Source of the DNA: CAWDMC01 sp963803295
GTDB lineage: Bacteria > Acidobacteriota > Terriglobia > UBA7540
Assembly (NCBI GenBank): GCA_963803295.1
Contig: CAWDMC010000012.1
Location: 1 to 64,000, forward strand
Length of the DNA: 64,000 nt
Direction: 5' to 3'
Every line of letters starts with the position of its first letter. Positions within the stretch are counted from its first letter, which is position 1. Below, one piece after another: positions 21,601-29,808 of this stretch. The notes under the pieces were generated by a model. That model was not told the DNA's origin, ran no database searches, and saw only the letters and a list, made by a program, of their open reading frames with translations. The position numbers were made by a program, and so were the translations under genes.

Positions 21601-22116
21601 GTCCGCTACAACGGCGGTGGCTTCGTTGATCAACTCATTTTCGAACGCCTGCGTCGCATCCTGGCCGGCATGGAGTCAGCTCGGAGCTGGGAGAGCAATA
21701 CTATTCCGGATAACGTATTCCATGGCGCTATGGCCTGCGTCACCAATCACTATGCGGCTTCTGACGGCGATTTCTTCAGCTACTATTTCAAGTTCTACAA
21801 ACTCGGTCCCCTCATCGGCGAGCGCACCTGGGGCGGAGTGCGCGGTATTCGCGGCAATATTCCTTTAATGGACGGCGGTTACATCACTCGTCCGGAGTTC
21901 TCCCTCTACGGACTCGACGGCCGGTGGCTCATCGAAAATCAGGGCGTGGAGCCCGACATCACCGTGGAGAACCGCCCCGACTTGGTGATGAAGGGTCAAG
22001 ATCCGCAACTGGAAAAGGCCATCGAGTTGGTGATGCGAGAGATCCAGACACATCCCAAGCGCCTGCCGCTCAGGCCTGCCGATTCTCCGGCCTATCCGAA
22101 GGGCCCAGGCAGGTAG
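18646..22116 (+). CDS. Tricorn-like S41 family peptidase with beta-propeller repeats and PDZ domain
   Basis: 1156 residues, exported. ATG 18646 has AGGAGG nine bases upstream and opens a signal peptide (about 1-30). Residues about 40-560 are WD40-like/PD40 blades (FSPDGKWIAFTGQYDGNYN, WSPDGQWIAYLSDR). A Pro/Ala-rich linker lies near 570-615. A further propeller-like and core domain runs to about 800, a PDZ domain spans about 825-920, and the S41 core follows with FDVRYNGGGFVDQLIF and the nucleophile region ASDGDFFSYYFK near 1038. This is the tricorn protease layout, used to trim peptides. Export suggests a periplasmic role. Such proteins are frequent in Acidobacteriota. Confidence 0.9.
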   Translation: MRIQGKALLATIVISSGFLTVLLGRRSVQGAGIPGPEAEEGRLLRFPDVYKDRIVFSYAGDLWLVASSGGVARRLTSHPGLELFPKFSPDGKWIAFTGQYDGNYNVYVLPAEGGEPKQLTFLQGGGHLNERMGIHNEVITWTPDGKRVIFLSRRDTYNDWFGRLYSVPISGGLAEALPLPKGGLTSFSPDGNSIAYNQIFRNFRTWKRYTGGMAQDITIYNLKTSQIEQVPHTEHTDTFPMWHGDTIYFDSDRGAEERMNLYSYSLKSHEVRQLTHFKEWDVNWPSLGPDSIVFENGGYLYLFDLESGQAHKIAVSTPGDFELARPHWAGVAKLITAGDLSPDGKRAVFSARGDVFTAPAKEGSIRNITHTPGIREMDAVWSPDGQWIAYLSDRTGEYELYIKPQDGMGKEERITFDGTMFRLAPVWSSDSKKLLFADKSSRLWYVDTGEKKPVLIDRSKYADIRGYSWSPDGKWVAYGNNGENGNAIVYLYSLDDHKITPVTTSFTDSFEPYFDPDGKYLYFLSNRARNEVLGVYDMEFSNPKATGVYVVTLRADLPSPFPPLSDEVMVKPPEVPTPIPTTPPGPPPAEPAAKAQVPAKQRTPADKAETPKKEQFRIDLNGISDRVVALPIPPGSLRGLSAAKNLIFYVSMPVFGLSGPIPGESPIIHVYDLENRKDHALVENAYNYALSFDGKKLLYAYGAMPGGEGGEAVGGRSQSFGIVDSKPPEGAPHHTGDGALNLGGLRMEVDPRAEWKQIFNDVWRQERDYFFEPAMNGVDWNAQRQKYSQLLPYVSNRYDLTYIMGEMIGELSNSHTYVGGGDYPDLSQVNVGLLGADFEADAEHSLYRIKKIYQGQNWDAGLRSPLTEPGINVKEGDYLLEVNGQPLRVPQDPYRLFVNTAEQNVTLTVNSEPKEDGDRQVVVKTLTDDFGLHELNMIETNRRKVDQATGGKVGYVYLPDMGAAGLNQFVKQYFPQIRKQGLIFDVRYNGGGFVDQLIFERLRRILAGMESARSWESNTIPDNVFHGAMACVTNHYAASDGDFFSYYFKFYKLGPLIGERTWGGVRGIRGNIPLMDGGYITRPEFSLYGLDGRWLIENQGVEPDITVENRPDLVMKGQDPQLEKAIELVMREIQTHPKRLPLRPADSPAYPKGPGR

Positions 22117-22494
22117 AATCAGCACCGATCCCAATACTGATAACAACACCACCCTGCTCGGGTTTGGGCTAAGCCGGTTTCGTCCGAAGCGGCTTCGCGC
22201 CGCGGGCTCCTCGTAGCGTACTCTGGCCATACCGAGCCTCTCTCCGCTTTCCTGCCACCCGTTTCCGATTAAGTTCTTGGTTTACCGCTATCCAGGGCCC
22301 CGATTTTCCAGAATGCGTTTGTAATTCTTACATTTCCTCCTAGTAGTTTTTTACTCCTCGGGTCGGCCAATCCTATTCTAAGCCGCTGAATCATCTCGGC
22401 CTACCTTCTAGTTTCCAAACGGCCACGACCTTGCACTTAGGGGGAGCGGTCTTCAGTTGACCACGGGGGAACAAAATCCAAGCCGAGGTTCAAC
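22117..22494. other. Intergenic, no gene seen
   Basis: A 378-base spacer between two plus-strand genes. It must contain the promoter of the sigma factor gene, but I see no clear -35/-10 pair, tRNA, terminator hairpin or conserved small frame. Confidence 0.5.
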
Positions 22495-23088
22495 GTGCCA
22501 ATTCACTTGCGCAACGAAGAGACAATCGTCGAGGCAGCGCGGTCCGGAAACCAGGAGGCTTTTGCGACCCTAGCCAACCTGTATGAGCAGAACGTGTATC
22601 GGCTAGCAGTCAACATTACCAAGAATCACGAAGACGCGGAGGACGTCCGCCAAGAGGCGATGTTCAAAGCATATACGAACCTGGAGAGATTCCGAGGCGG
22701 CTCGCGCTTCTACACTTGGCTCACCCGTATCGCTTTGAATGAAGCCTTGATGAAATTGCGGGCACGCCGCCCAAGCCGCGAGGTATCTCTGGATGAGCTC
22801 ATCGAAACCAGCGACCAAGCCGCTGTGCATTGGGAGATTCCCGATGGCCGTCAGGATCCTGAGGAGCGGTGCAGTTCACGCGAGGTTGAAAGGCGGATGC
22901 ATGCAGCTATCGCCAGCCTTGACTTGCCCTGCCGGCTGGTGTTGTTCCTGCGTGATATCGAAGACTATTCCAATCAGGAAACAGCGGATCTGCTTGGCGT
23001 GTCGATGACCACTGTCAAGACCCGGTTGCGTCGCGCCCGTAACGATCTGAAAGAGAGATTACAAGAGCAAAAGGTGTTGGCCAACTAG
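22495..23088 (+). CDS. RpoE-like ECF RNA polymerase sigma factor
   Basis: 197 residues from a GTG start. Sigma region 2 covers about 10-85 (EAFATLANLYEQNVYRLAVN, DAEDVRQEAMFKAYTNLERF, FYTWLTRIALNEALMKLR). Region 4 covers about 135-190 (LPCRLVLFLRDIEDYSNQE, then the helix-turn-helix TADLLGVSMTTVKTRLRRAR). It fits the broad RpoE-like ECF group of Acidobacteriota and Planctomycetota. No anti-sigma gene follows; the next gene converges from the other strand. Its target promoters are unknown. Confidence 0.88.
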   Translation: MPIHLRNEETIVEAARSGNQEAFATLANLYEQNVYRLAVNITKNHEDAEDVRQEAMFKAYTNLERFRGGSRFYTWLTRIALNEALMKLRARRPSREVSLDELIETSDQAAVHWEIPDGRQDPEERCSSREVERRMHAAIASLDLPCRLVLFLRDIEDYSNQETADLLGVSMTTVKTRLRRARNDLKERLQEQKVLAN

Positions 23089-23165
23089 TCAACAGCGACC
23101 TCACATGATCGCGATCGCTGTGCCCGTAAGCCGAGTGCAAGTCGGAGCGGCGGCAATTCGTTAAC

Positions 23166-24050
23166 CTAGCCGGGATTCCCGATAGCGGCCAAACGCTCGC
23201 GGGCGTAGTCAGACCACGAACTCGAAGGATCGAGTTCGAGATATCGTTGCCAGTGGGACCGCGCTTTTACGTGGCACCCCATCTCATCGTACACTCTTGC
23301 TAGGTTGTAGTGGGCGTCTGCGTACTCAGGCTTCAGCAGCACAGCCTTGGCCAAGTGCCGGGCCGCCTCGGGGAAGATCTTCAGTTCATCGAGAACCGAT
23401 CCCAGGTTGAAATGGGCCAGGGGATTATCGGGAGCGATAGCGATGGCCTTCCGGTAGCAATCCGACGCCGCCTCAAGGTCAGCGAGCTCATAGTATAGAG
23501 TCCCGAGATTGATCAACGGCTGCGCCCAATCGGGAGCCGCGTCAATGAGGTGTAAGTACGCCTCGATGGCCAGGGGCCGCAGGTCCGCGTGGTGCTCGGC
23601 GGCAAGCGCGATCTCGAGCCACTGCTCAGCCGAGCGTTCGGGCATTGCCCGCAGATTCTCTCCGGCATGTTCGAACCTCAGTACAAGCTGCCCAGAAAAT
23701 GGCTCAATGGCATTGCCCCCATATTCCGCGGTCAATTCACATCCATCCCAGCCGAACCGTATCTCTCTCAACGGTTCCTGAATCCCTTGGAACATTCCAC
23801 GTAGCGCGCTGATCGCCCGGCAAAGCCGCCGCGCCGGGACTCCTTCCTGGGTGAGATGCTTGATTGTCCTCAAGCTCACCAGATCGGCAAAGGTGTAGGC
23901 CTTCGCGCCCATAGCCTCTGGAGCGGAGCCGTTTCCGCAGTCGATGAGACCCAGGCGCTCCCATCGTCCGAACTGCTGCGGTGTGATCCCGGTCATTCGG
24001 ATCGCTTGCCCGCGCGTAAATCGATCAAGAGGTGTATCGTTGGTAAGCAT
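23166..24050 (-). CDS. MerR-type HTH and tetratricopeptide-repeat protein
   Basis: 294 residues. An N-terminal MerR-like winged helix spans about 9-75 (FTRGQAIRMTGITPQQFGRWERLG, then TFADLVSLRTIKHLTQEGVP). A linker domain follows to about 150. Three or four TPR units occupy 150-285 (PLINLGTLYYELADLEAASD, AHFNLGSVLDELKIFPEAAR, AHYNLARVYDEMGCHVKAR). It is a DNA-binding adaptor with a protein-interaction tail rather than a classical metal-sensing MerR. It lies 163 bases after ku in the same direction, so it may be co-transcribed with ku and could regulate repair, but that is inference. Confidence 0.82.
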   Translation of the reverse strand: MLTNDTPLDRFTRGQAIRMTGITPQQFGRWERLGLIDCGNGSAPEAMGAKAYTFADLVSLRTIKHLTQEGVPARRLCRAISALRGMFQGIQEPLREIRFGWDGCELTAEYGGNAIEPFSGQLVLRFEHAGENLRAMPERSAEQWLEIALAAEHHADLRPLAIEAYLHLIDAAPDWAQPLINLGTLYYELADLEAASDCYRKAIAIAPDNPLAHFNLGSVLDELKIFPEAARHLAKAVLLKPEYADAHYNLARVYDEMGCHVKARSHWQRYLELDPSSSWSDYARERLAAIGNPG

Positions 24051-24213
24051 GATCCCAACTCAAGAATAAACAGAGCGGGCGAGTGATGCCCGGGGGCCAA
24101 CGCAGAGCGCAACTCGGCGATTTCACCAGGTTTCTACCTCAGTGAGACACCTGTGCCGGAGTGCTGAGGCACCTCTACGCCTGGCTTCGCTTTCAAGGTT
24201 CACAAACAGGCCT

Positions 24214-25086
24214 TTAACCTTTGCCTCCTGCCCGCTTGCGAGGCTTCTTTTCTGCCGCGACGGCGGCAGCCTGTTCCGGCTCGGCGCCGAACTCGCGCAC
24301 CGGAGGCTTAGCTGGAGCCGTTTCTCTTGCCGCCAGACTCTTTTTCAAGGCCTCCATCATGTCGATCACTGGAGCCATCTGGGTATGCGGCGCCGTGGCC
24401 ACCTCTCTCCCTTCAAGCTTCGCATCGAGCATCGCCTTCATGCGAGTCCGGTACTCGTCGTGATATCTTGCGGGATCGAACTCGCCAGCCAGACTGTCGA
24501 CCAGTTGCTTCGCCAGCTTGACCTCTTCAGTCTTTACCTTGACCTCTTCCGGATGACCGTATTCCGGCAACCGTCGAACCTCATCGGCGTAGTACAACGT
24601 GTGTAGAGTGAGGCCGTGAACGTACGGCCGCACCACGACCACGTGCTCGCGCTGGTGCATGGTAACGTGAGCAATGGCGGCGCGTCCGCTTTCCTCCAGG
24701 GTCTGAACTAGGAGGTAATAGGCTTTACGCCCGGCATCCTCAGGCACCATGTAGTATGAGGCATCGAGATAGAGAGGGTCCACGCCTGACATGTCGACGA
24801 ACTGTTCAATCTCCATGGTGTTGGCAGAAGGCGGAGCGATCTTCTTGACCTCCTCTTCCTCCACCAAGACGTATTGGTCCTTTTCGTACTCGTAGCCCTT
24901 GACGATCTCCGAGCGGTCGACGTTGCGCTGGCAGACAGGGCAAAAAAGCGGCATCTTGATGCGGCTATTACAGACTTTGTGGAGCTGATTCAGTGAGATT
25001 GTCTCGCCGCGGGCGGCGGAGTGTAACCGCACCGGGATCGAAATCAAACCGAAAGTAAGATATCCCTTCCACACTGAACTGGCCAT
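24214..25086 (-). CDS. ku: Ku protein (non-homologous end joining)
   Basis: 290 residues. Bacterial Ku forms a homodimer ring on double-strand DNA ends and recruits LigD. The family start MASSVWKGYLTFGLISIPVRL is intact, with the Cys pair (FCPVCQRNV), the bridge segment (MSGVDPLYLDASYYMVPE), and the core strand HGLTLHTLYYADEVR. The C-terminus is Ala/Lys-rich (EKKPRKRAGGKG), like the basic tails that bind DNA in other bacterial Ku proteins. ATG 25086 has AAAAGGAGCC just upstream. The matching ligD gene lies about 7.7 kb away. Confidence 0.94.
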   Translation of the reverse strand: MASSVWKGYLTFGLISIPVRLHSAARGETISLNQLHKVCNSRIKMPLFCPVCQRNVDRSEIVKGYEYEKDQYVLVEEEEVKKIAPPSANTMEIEQFVDMSGVDPLYLDASYYMVPEDAGRKAYYLLVQTLEESGRAAIAHVTMHQREHVVVVRPYVHGLTLHTLYYADEVRRLPEYGHPEEVKVKTEEVKLAKQLVDSLAGEFDPARYHDEYRTRMKAMLDAKLEGREVATAPHTQMAPVIDMMEALKKSLAARETAPAKPPVREFGAEPEQAAAVAAEKKPRKRAGGKG

Positions 25087-25727
25087 AGAGGCTCCTTTTC
25101 GGCTCCTGTTAGTCCCGCCGCAATGGGGTTATAGCAAACCCAGTTATCTCTTTCCGAGTCTCAGTTTACTTCTGACGTAATACTGAAGGCAAGAAAACAG
25201 TTGTCCCATCCCTTCTCCGTGAACCTTGCGCGGATGGCTTGATTCTGCGTTTGAGTACAATGGACGGGTGTGTTATTTCCGGGTACGCGCATCGAGTTAT
25301 TTCCACGCTTTCTCGATTTTCTCGCCGGAAATCGGATGATCTTTTGTTGGCGCCAACGGAATTGCGTAATGATTCCGGAGAGAGGCGATCGTCGTCTTTG
25401 GTTAGATCTGGCCAAAATCCACCGCGCCCTGGCTGAAATGAGCCATGAACGGCTGTGTTCGGCAGGGAGACGAATACACCTACTGAGCCCCGCAAAGCAA
25501 GAACAACCTTTTCTGCTTCATATAGTTAAGGGCCAAATATCAGTGGTGAGGCCTTTGGAAATCGGCGTGCCTTTTAACTCTTGTACTTAATGCCGGCCCC
25601 AAGCTGATCCTCAGCTTGGCCCGGCGAGCGGGCGCAGGAGGCCATATGGAAAGCAGACAGCAGAGGAATTGCAATCGTGGGAGAATAGTTAATTTCGGGC
25701 TCGCCGGAACGCTCGAGGGCAATTGCT
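25087..25727. other. Intergenic, with a strong hairpin at 25592-25625
   Basis: A 641-base spacer between divergent genes. Short frames across it have no family features. Near its right end GCCGGCCCCAAGCTGA faces TCAGCTTGGCCCGGC across a 3-base loop, giving a long stem with one bulge. No T-run follows, so it is more likely a 5' leader structure or repeat remnant than a terminator. Confidence 0.5.
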
Positions 25728-26717
25728 TTGGCGGTCTGCCTGGGAGTCTTTCCTGCGCTGGCAGATCAAAGGAACCCCTCTCAACCCAACCAGGCAAGCG
25801 CGCAATCTCAGCCACCCATTAACCAAACAATTCAGCAGGGGCCAGAGGAGCAGGAAGGTCCGCAAGACCAGCAACAACCACAGTCCCAGGGACAGCCCCC
25901 GTACGACGATCAACAGGATTCCTCACCGCAAGGACCTGCGCCCAACGTCATGGCGCCAACGACTCTGATCATGCCGCAGGGCACTCTCATTACGGTGAGG
26001 ACATCGGAGTGGCTCTCGAGCGATCAGAACCGCCCGAATGACAGTTTCAGTGCTACGCTTCAGCAGCCCTTGGTGACCGACGGTTGGGTGATGGCCCGCC
26101 GCGGCCAAACCGTACTGGGCCGCGTGGCCGTAGCTGAGAAAGCGGGCCGCGTCAAAGGCCTTTCCCAACTGGGCGTGGAACTGACCGAGATTACATTGGT
26201 GGACGGCCAGCAGGTCCGCCTGCACACCCAGATGATTCAGAACTCGGGCGGCACTTCGAAGACTACGGATGCAGCGGCAATGGGCACGACCACCGGACTG
26301 GGTGCAGCCATTGGCGCGGCCGCCAATGGAGGTAAGGGCGCCGCAATCGGGGCGGGAGCCGGCGCCGTGGCCGGAATCGTAGGCGTGCTGGCCACCCGTG
26401 GACGCCCAACCGTGATTTATCCGGAAACCGTGTTGACCTTCCGCCTGGAATCGCCCGTAACTATCTCTACCGAGCGAAGCGCCCTCGCGTTTCAACCCGT
26501 TACTCAAGCAGATTACGACCAGGCTACGCTACGTCATCGGCCCCCAAATGGCGCTCCTCCTAACTACGCGCCGTATCCGCCCTACTACGCGGCGTATCCA
26601 CCGCCCTACTATTACCCTGTTTGGAGTCCCTGGTACTACGGTTGGGGGTGGGGGCCATCAATCTACATTGGGGGATTCCGCGGCGGGTGGGGTAGAGGGC
26701 ACCGTTTCCGCCGGTAA
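25728..26717 (+). CDS. Exported glycine-zipper protein with Tyr/Pro/Gly-rich tail, unknown function
   Basis: 329 residues from TTG 25728, which has GAGGG eight bases upstream; an in-frame TAG at 25686 blocks a longer form. A short hydrophobic leader (LAVCLGVFPALA) is followed by a Gln/Pro-rich region (20-75), a beta-rich domain (80-190) with ITVRTSEWLSSDQN and VDGQQVRLHTQMI, a glycine-zipper hairpin near 185-220 (GLGAAIGAAANGGKGAAIG, AGAVAGIVGVLATRG), and a low-complexity tail rich in Tyr, Pro, Trp and Gly. Such zipper hairpins insert into membranes. This looks like an envelope protein of an acidobacterial type without known function. The leader is short, so the true start could lie upstream past a sequence error. 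Confidence 0.65.
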   Translation: MAVCLGVFPALADQRNPSQPNQASAQSQPPINQTIQQGPEEQEGPQDQQQPQSQGQPPYDDQQDSSPQGPAPNVMAPTTLIMPQGTLITVRTSEWLSSDQNRPNDSFSATLQQPLVTDGWVMARRGQTVLGRVAVAEKAGRVKGLSQLGVELTEITLVDGQQVRLHTQMIQNSGGTSKTTDAAAMGTTTGLGAAIGAAANGGKGAAIGAGAGAVAGIVGVLATRGRPTVIYPETVLTFRLESPVTISTERSALAFQPVTQADYDQATLRHRPPNGAPPNYAPYPPYYAAYPPPYYYPVWSPWYYGWGWGPSIYIGGFRGGWGRGHRFRR

Positions 26718-26807
26718 TCAGACTGGGCAAGGCTTGGTTTGCGCCTCGATTAGAACCCTACAATTACCATGGCTGGCGGGGGGACTCTCCCCGTCAGCCA
26801 GCCGAGG

Positions 26808-28410
26808 CTAAGGCAGGCTCGGCGACGCCACTTGCATGCTTCCATTCTGCGACAGCGGCTGGACTTGTTCATTCACCCAAGTCGTAAATGCGTTGTTCAT
26901 CGCCGTTGCCAAGTTCTCGGCATTCTGGGCCGCAGCTAAGGCGGCATGGGCGTCCAAGCCTGCTTGAGCTGCCGCGGTTTGGGCGTTGGTGAAGTTCCTG
27001 GCCGCTTGGCCGAGCGCGCTCTGAGCCGAAGTCTCAAGCCTCCAGTATGCAGCGCCCAGGCCTAATGCCACTCCTTCCGCGGCCAGCGGCCCGACCCATC
27101 CACCCGGAATACCAGGAGGCGCGGAACGAATGACAGGCCCGGCAACTCCCCCACTAACCTGGGCCAACGAATTGCCCGAAACCTCGGTTTCCTGCGCTTC
27201 GCGCCGGACCCGGGCATTGTCGCGTCGAGCACTAGCGGGCGCTTGTCCAGCAGAGACGATCGTGCAATCCCCTTCCTGAAGCTTCACCGCCCCGCCTACC
27301 GCCGGATCGGCGTTCCGAATCGTCGCCGTTCCCACGACCACGCAGGCCTGAGTACGCCGTGACGAGGCGGCCACAATCACGGTCGCCCCCGCGGCATCAA
27401 TCGAGGCGTTTGGGGTGCTCACAGTGAAGGCGGCGCCAGGAACTGCGGGCTTCGATTCGGCGCGGATTTCACCTGATGCGAGTTTGATCTCCGTCCTGTT
27501 CGCTTTGGTGTCGAACTTTTCCAGAGTGATCAGAGATGACGGATTGAGATTCAGGAAGGAACCGTCGAGGAACTGAATGCGCACTCGGCCCGCACTGAGA
27601 GTACGGATCTTATCTCCCAAGTTTACCAGTTCACCGAGGACGAGTGACTCCTCCACCGCCAGCCCCTGATGCTCCACTGATTCGTCGGGAACCGAATCGG
27701 TCACCCTGCCGATGATGGCCTGCGGCGCTGCAGGCCCAGCGGGAGTCTGGGCGGCGGGTGGCACGCCGGCCTGGCCGCCAGCCCGATCCAGCAGCACTCC
27801 TGCAATGAACCGGACGTGATTCCCCGCCGGTAGGTCGAGCGAATCTCCGCGACCTGTAACCACCACCCGCCCTCGGTCGCTGAAAATGGCGGCCGCGCGC
27901 CCGACCGCGGCGATCCGGCACAAGGACGGATATTCCGACCCTGCCTCCAGCCGCAGAGCAGCTTCTGGTACTTGTATCAGGACCGGTGCATGCCCTCGGT
28001 TCAGCAGCACCACGAGCACGCCATGATCGAGATCCAATCGGACACGATTAGACCTCTGAGAAGCAATAGGCGTATCCGTACCTACGCCTCCCCGATCCCG
28101 TGAGCGCAGGGTGACGGCGCTCTGGTCTCCCAGAGTCACCGAGATTCCCGAGGAAAACCGGATCACGGCACTGGACGACTTCCCCGTTAGAATCGCCTCG
28201 CCCCCATAAACGGGCAAACCTGGCGATAGTCGGGACGGCAGCAACTGCTGATTGAGCCAGGCTTGGCCAATTCCCATTACTGAGCCGATGGGTCCGGGCC
28301 GAGCTGTTTCAACTGGAGCGGAAGCAAACGCGAAGCCAATTGCTGAGGCTGGTGCTGAGGACAGTGCAGAAGATCAGGCTGAGACCGCCCGAGAACGTGC
28401 TTTTGAGCAT
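26808..28410 (-). CDS. FecR-domain protein, exported; N-terminus split by probable frameshift
   Basis: The main frame (489 residues, ATG 28277) contains two FecR-like beta domains: one near the start (AILTGKSSSAVIRFSSGISV) and one in the middle (GELVNLGDKIRTLSAGRVRI, FLDGSFLNLNPSSLITLE, TVSTPNASIDAAGATVIV). The C-terminus is Ala-rich helix. The first frame has no signal peptide. A better start is ATG 28410, with AGAGG five bases upstream, which reads MLKSTFSGGLSLIFC, a clear signal segment, before a one-base shift near 28350-28370 joins SAIGFAFASAPVETA to the main frame. FecR domains in Acidobacteriota bind or sense at the envelope; no partner sigma factor is adjacent. Confidence 0.72.
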
Positions 28411-28961
28411 GGGAACCTCTTCCGGCTTCGAGCCGCAAGCCGCGGTGCTGGACAGCGTCCGGAAACATCGCGATTTGCGCTCTTTTACGTGGATTACGAA
28501 TGGATTCTCCCTTTCCCGGGCAGGACTGTCAATCGCAAACGCATTTTGGCTCAGGGGTCGGAGTCCCCGGGGGGCGATTCAATCCAGAGAGCAGGCTGGA
28601 GCTATAGTAATTAATGAATTATCTATATTTTAGGTTAGTATATTTTAATAATTTAAGTGCACACTGAAATAAGTAACTTAAGAATCATTACGATGCAGCC
28701 ACGTATCAGGCGCTTTTCCACAATGTTTTCCACAGTTCTGTGGAAAACTAATGGCTCGATAGGGTATTTTCTAGGGGTATGAGTGAAGATTGACCCGATC
28801 TCATCATGTGAAAATCGTCCTTGTCGTTAGTTGTCCTTTTGTTAATCCCGACGCTCACGGCCAGATCGTGACATCTCTTGCGGGAGAGATCTCTAGACCA
28901 AAGTCAGTTAAGACTGTGCCACCTCGACGTCTCCGAGATCTTTCTCCGCCGGCACACAAAT
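28411..28961. other. AT-rich intergenic island
   Basis: A 551-base spacer with no supported gene. Positions about 28608-28695 are strikingly A/T-rich for this genome, and a cluster of TTTTCCACA boxes follows at 28714-28747. The remainder up to the CDGSH gene shows nothing I can name. Confidence 0.55.
28714..28747. repeat. Three DnaA-box-like 9-mers, two forming a palindrome
   Basis: TTTTCCACA occurs at 28714-28722 and 28726-28734 and, inverted, as TGTGGAAAA at 28739-28747. The last two form a perfect palindrome of TTTTCCACAG and CTGTGGAAAA with a 2-base centre. The 9-mer fits the loose DnaA consensus TTWTNCACA. A dimeric repressor operator is the main alternative. Confidence 0.6.
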
Positions 28962-29219
28962 TTAGGAACTCGGATTGTTCGCCACCGGGACGGGAGATGC
29001 CGGAGGAGGAAGACGACGGGCCTTCACTTCCGATTGAAAGCCCATTGCCCGATGCGAGCCATCGCAAAATGGCTTGTCCTGGGAATGGCCGCAACGGCAC
29101 AGACTGATCGCCTTTCTGCCAGAAAGGTCAAACGAGTTGCCTTCCTGGTCACAGATCACGAAATCGCCCTCCACTTTCACCGAACCGTTGCTCTTGATCG
29201 TAATTTTCGTTTCCGGCAA
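28962..29219 (-). CDS. CDGSH iron-sulfur domain protein
   Basis: 85 residues from TTG 29219, which has GGAGGAG a few bases upstream; an ATG at 29288 adds 23 residues without family similarity. The 2Fe-2S signature is complete: CRCGHSQDKPFCDGSH (three Cys and one His ligands). It is preceded by the usual strand ITIKSNGSVKVEGDFVI. Members of this family carry a labile 2Fe-2S cluster and are linked to iron or redox handling. A helical membrane protein follows in the opposite order with its own start. Confidence 0.85.
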   Translation of the reverse strand: MPETKITIKSNGSVKVEGDFVICDQEGNSFDLSGRKAISLCRCGHSQDKPFCDGSHRAMGFQSEVKARRLPPPASPVPVANNPSS

Positions 29220-29297
29220 AATCTCCTCCTCAGAACCGTCAGAAGTTGGAAAGATGAACAGAACACAGCGTGCAATTACTTTGCCCACGCGGTCGCG

Positions 29298-29729
29298 CTA
29301 GAACGGCTTCACCAACACAAGCACAACGATGCCCAGAAACATAAGCGAAATCGCCCCGTGCAGCATCATGCACTCGCGACGCTGCAACTCGATCCGCCCG
29401 GCGCGGAACCCTGTGGCGCGGGTCGCAACCATGACGTGCAGTATCAGCACGATCAGCACCAGAAACAACTTGGCATGCAGCCAACCCTCACGCAAGTACT
29501 CAGGCTGTATCCGTAGCATGGCGATCCCAGCAAGGATGGTCAGCAGAGCGCCAGGTGCGGCGAAACCGCTCAATAGGCGCTTCTCCAGCCCAGCCAACGC
29601 CTGCCGCCCGTTGACCGAGCCTTCTCCGGTGTGGGCTGCCAGCATCAGAGTCGCTGCCAGCAGTCCTCCAATCCAGAAGACAAACCCGACCACATGCACC
29701 ACCAGTACCCATGCAAATAGACTATTCAT
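29298..29729 (-). CDS. Small membrane protein of the CopD/HemJ-like type
   Basis: 143 residues, four predicted transmembrane helices. The first helix carries HVVGFVFWIGGLLAA, and later come GWLHAKLFLVLIVLILHVMVA and a second His-rich helix (MMLHGAISLMFLGIVVL). The spaced His residues recall the heme-coordinating helices of HemJ-type protoporphyrinogen oxidase and of CopD-domain proteins. The two families are hard to separate by eye at this length. ATG 29729 (MNSLFAW) is chosen; the open frame upstream is low in hydrophobicity and overlaps the spacer. Confidence 0.65.
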   Translation of the reverse strand: MNSLFAWVLVVHVVGFVFWIGGLLAATLMLAAHTGEGSVNGRQALAGLEKRLLSGFAAPGALLTILAGIAMLRIQPEYLREGWLHAKLFLVLIVLILHVMVATRATGFRAGRIELQRRECMMLHGAISLMFLGIVVLVLVKPF

Positions 29730-29808
29730 TCGATTCCCTATTATAGTGTCCTGTCCTAACTTCAGGTCACCAATCGGCCCGGTAGGGCACCCCTTCGGAT
29801 TCTGCGCG

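Noticed and set aside
28608..28747. Calling this region oriC as a feature
   Set aside because: Only three boxes are visible, dnaA is not in the window and skew cannot be computed here; kept as a finding only.
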